Assembly (NCBI GenBank): GCA_964017145.1 | Contig: CAXHKQ010000259.1 | Location: 1-15,407 of the forward strand | DNA: 15,407 nucleotides | Direction: 5' to 3' | Source of the DNA: Agrocybe praecox | Lineage: Eukaryota > Basidiomycota > Agaricomycetes > Agaricales > Agrocybaceae | In this document: positions 15,169-15,407 of the stretch, piece by piece | Position numbering within the stretch: position 1 is the first letter of the stretch | Layout of the letters: the number at the start of each line of letters is the position of its first letter | Translations under genes and position numbers: made by a program | The notes under the pieces: generated by a model | Told to the model about the DNA's origin: nothing | Databases searched by the model: none | What the model saw: only the letters and a program-made list of their open reading frames with translations

Positions 15169-15407
15169 AGGCTCTAATTTTTTTTTCATTAACATTCTCA
15201 AAGTAACTTACAAATAAAATACATATTTAGCTATGATATATATGTGGTGCTGTAGGTGTAATGAACGTTATTCTGTGAAGAAATCGCACGAAATCACCAC
15301 GCACGACCTAGGAAACATATGTATCTATGTATTGAACGTAAAACTTTGAAATTGGAATTTATTTTTTTTGCGTTCAACTGTTTTAGAGTTTATTGACATA
15401 TCTACCC

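Overview
This window is a gene-poor block of nested transposable elements from a eukaryotic genome. It is most likely a filamentous fungus, probably an agaricomycete basidiomycete. That placement is an inference from the element types: a Ty1/copia retrotransposon followed by a LINE whose ORF1 has CCHC knuckles and whose ORF2 has an endonuclease and a reverse transcriptase in the style of fungal Tad elements. I see no host gene, tRNA, rRNA, CRISPR array or bacterial signal. The genus cannot be read from the sequence.

Layout. Positions 1-241 hold a degenerate short tandem repeat upstream of a copia relic (242-2323). The relic has a zinc knuckle, a protease, a DD35E integrase and a proline-rich post-integrase linker. 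It carries one 1-base deletion, one 1-base insertion and two in-frame stops, and it ends just before its reverse transcriptase should begin. A LINE starts there. Its ORF1 (2394-4364) is open and complete, and ORF2 begins with an overlapping stop/start (TAATG, 4362-4366). ORF2 is then broken into pieces that rejoin in the same frame: 4364-4574, 5375-5771 and 10760-13116. The last piece also has a 1-base deletion and two stops. ORF2 ends before any RNase H region.

Insertions inside ORF2. (1) 4575-5368 is a non-autonomous hAT-like element with 101-bp terminal inverted repeats and a 7-8 bp target duplication. (2) 5772-10759 is bounded by a 7-bp duplication. It is best read as a small foldback element (arms 5772-5856 and 10687-10759) split by a 4.8-kb element (5857-10673) with a 13-bp direct repeat at its edges. 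(3) Inside the 4.8-kb element sits a further TIR element (6062-7584) with TA flanks, 40-bp TIRs, 11-bp repeats, a trinucleotide-like low-complexity core and a pyrimidine tract. The order of events is therefore copia, then LINE, then foldback element, then 4.8-kb element, then TIR element.

The most unusual signal is in the non-coding 4.8-kb element. About 25 short CpG-dense islands related to GGCGCNNAATGCGGCGC lie in both orientations, every 50-300 bp, in otherwise AT-rich DNA, and some form perfect hairpins. I do not recognise this array.

The right end (13117-15407) has no genes. It holds AT-rich DNA with a roughly 120-bp direct repeat spaced 202 bp apart, an 18-bp/108-bp minisatellite (about 13904-14680), a perfect 15-bp hairpin, and a 183-bp tandem duplication.
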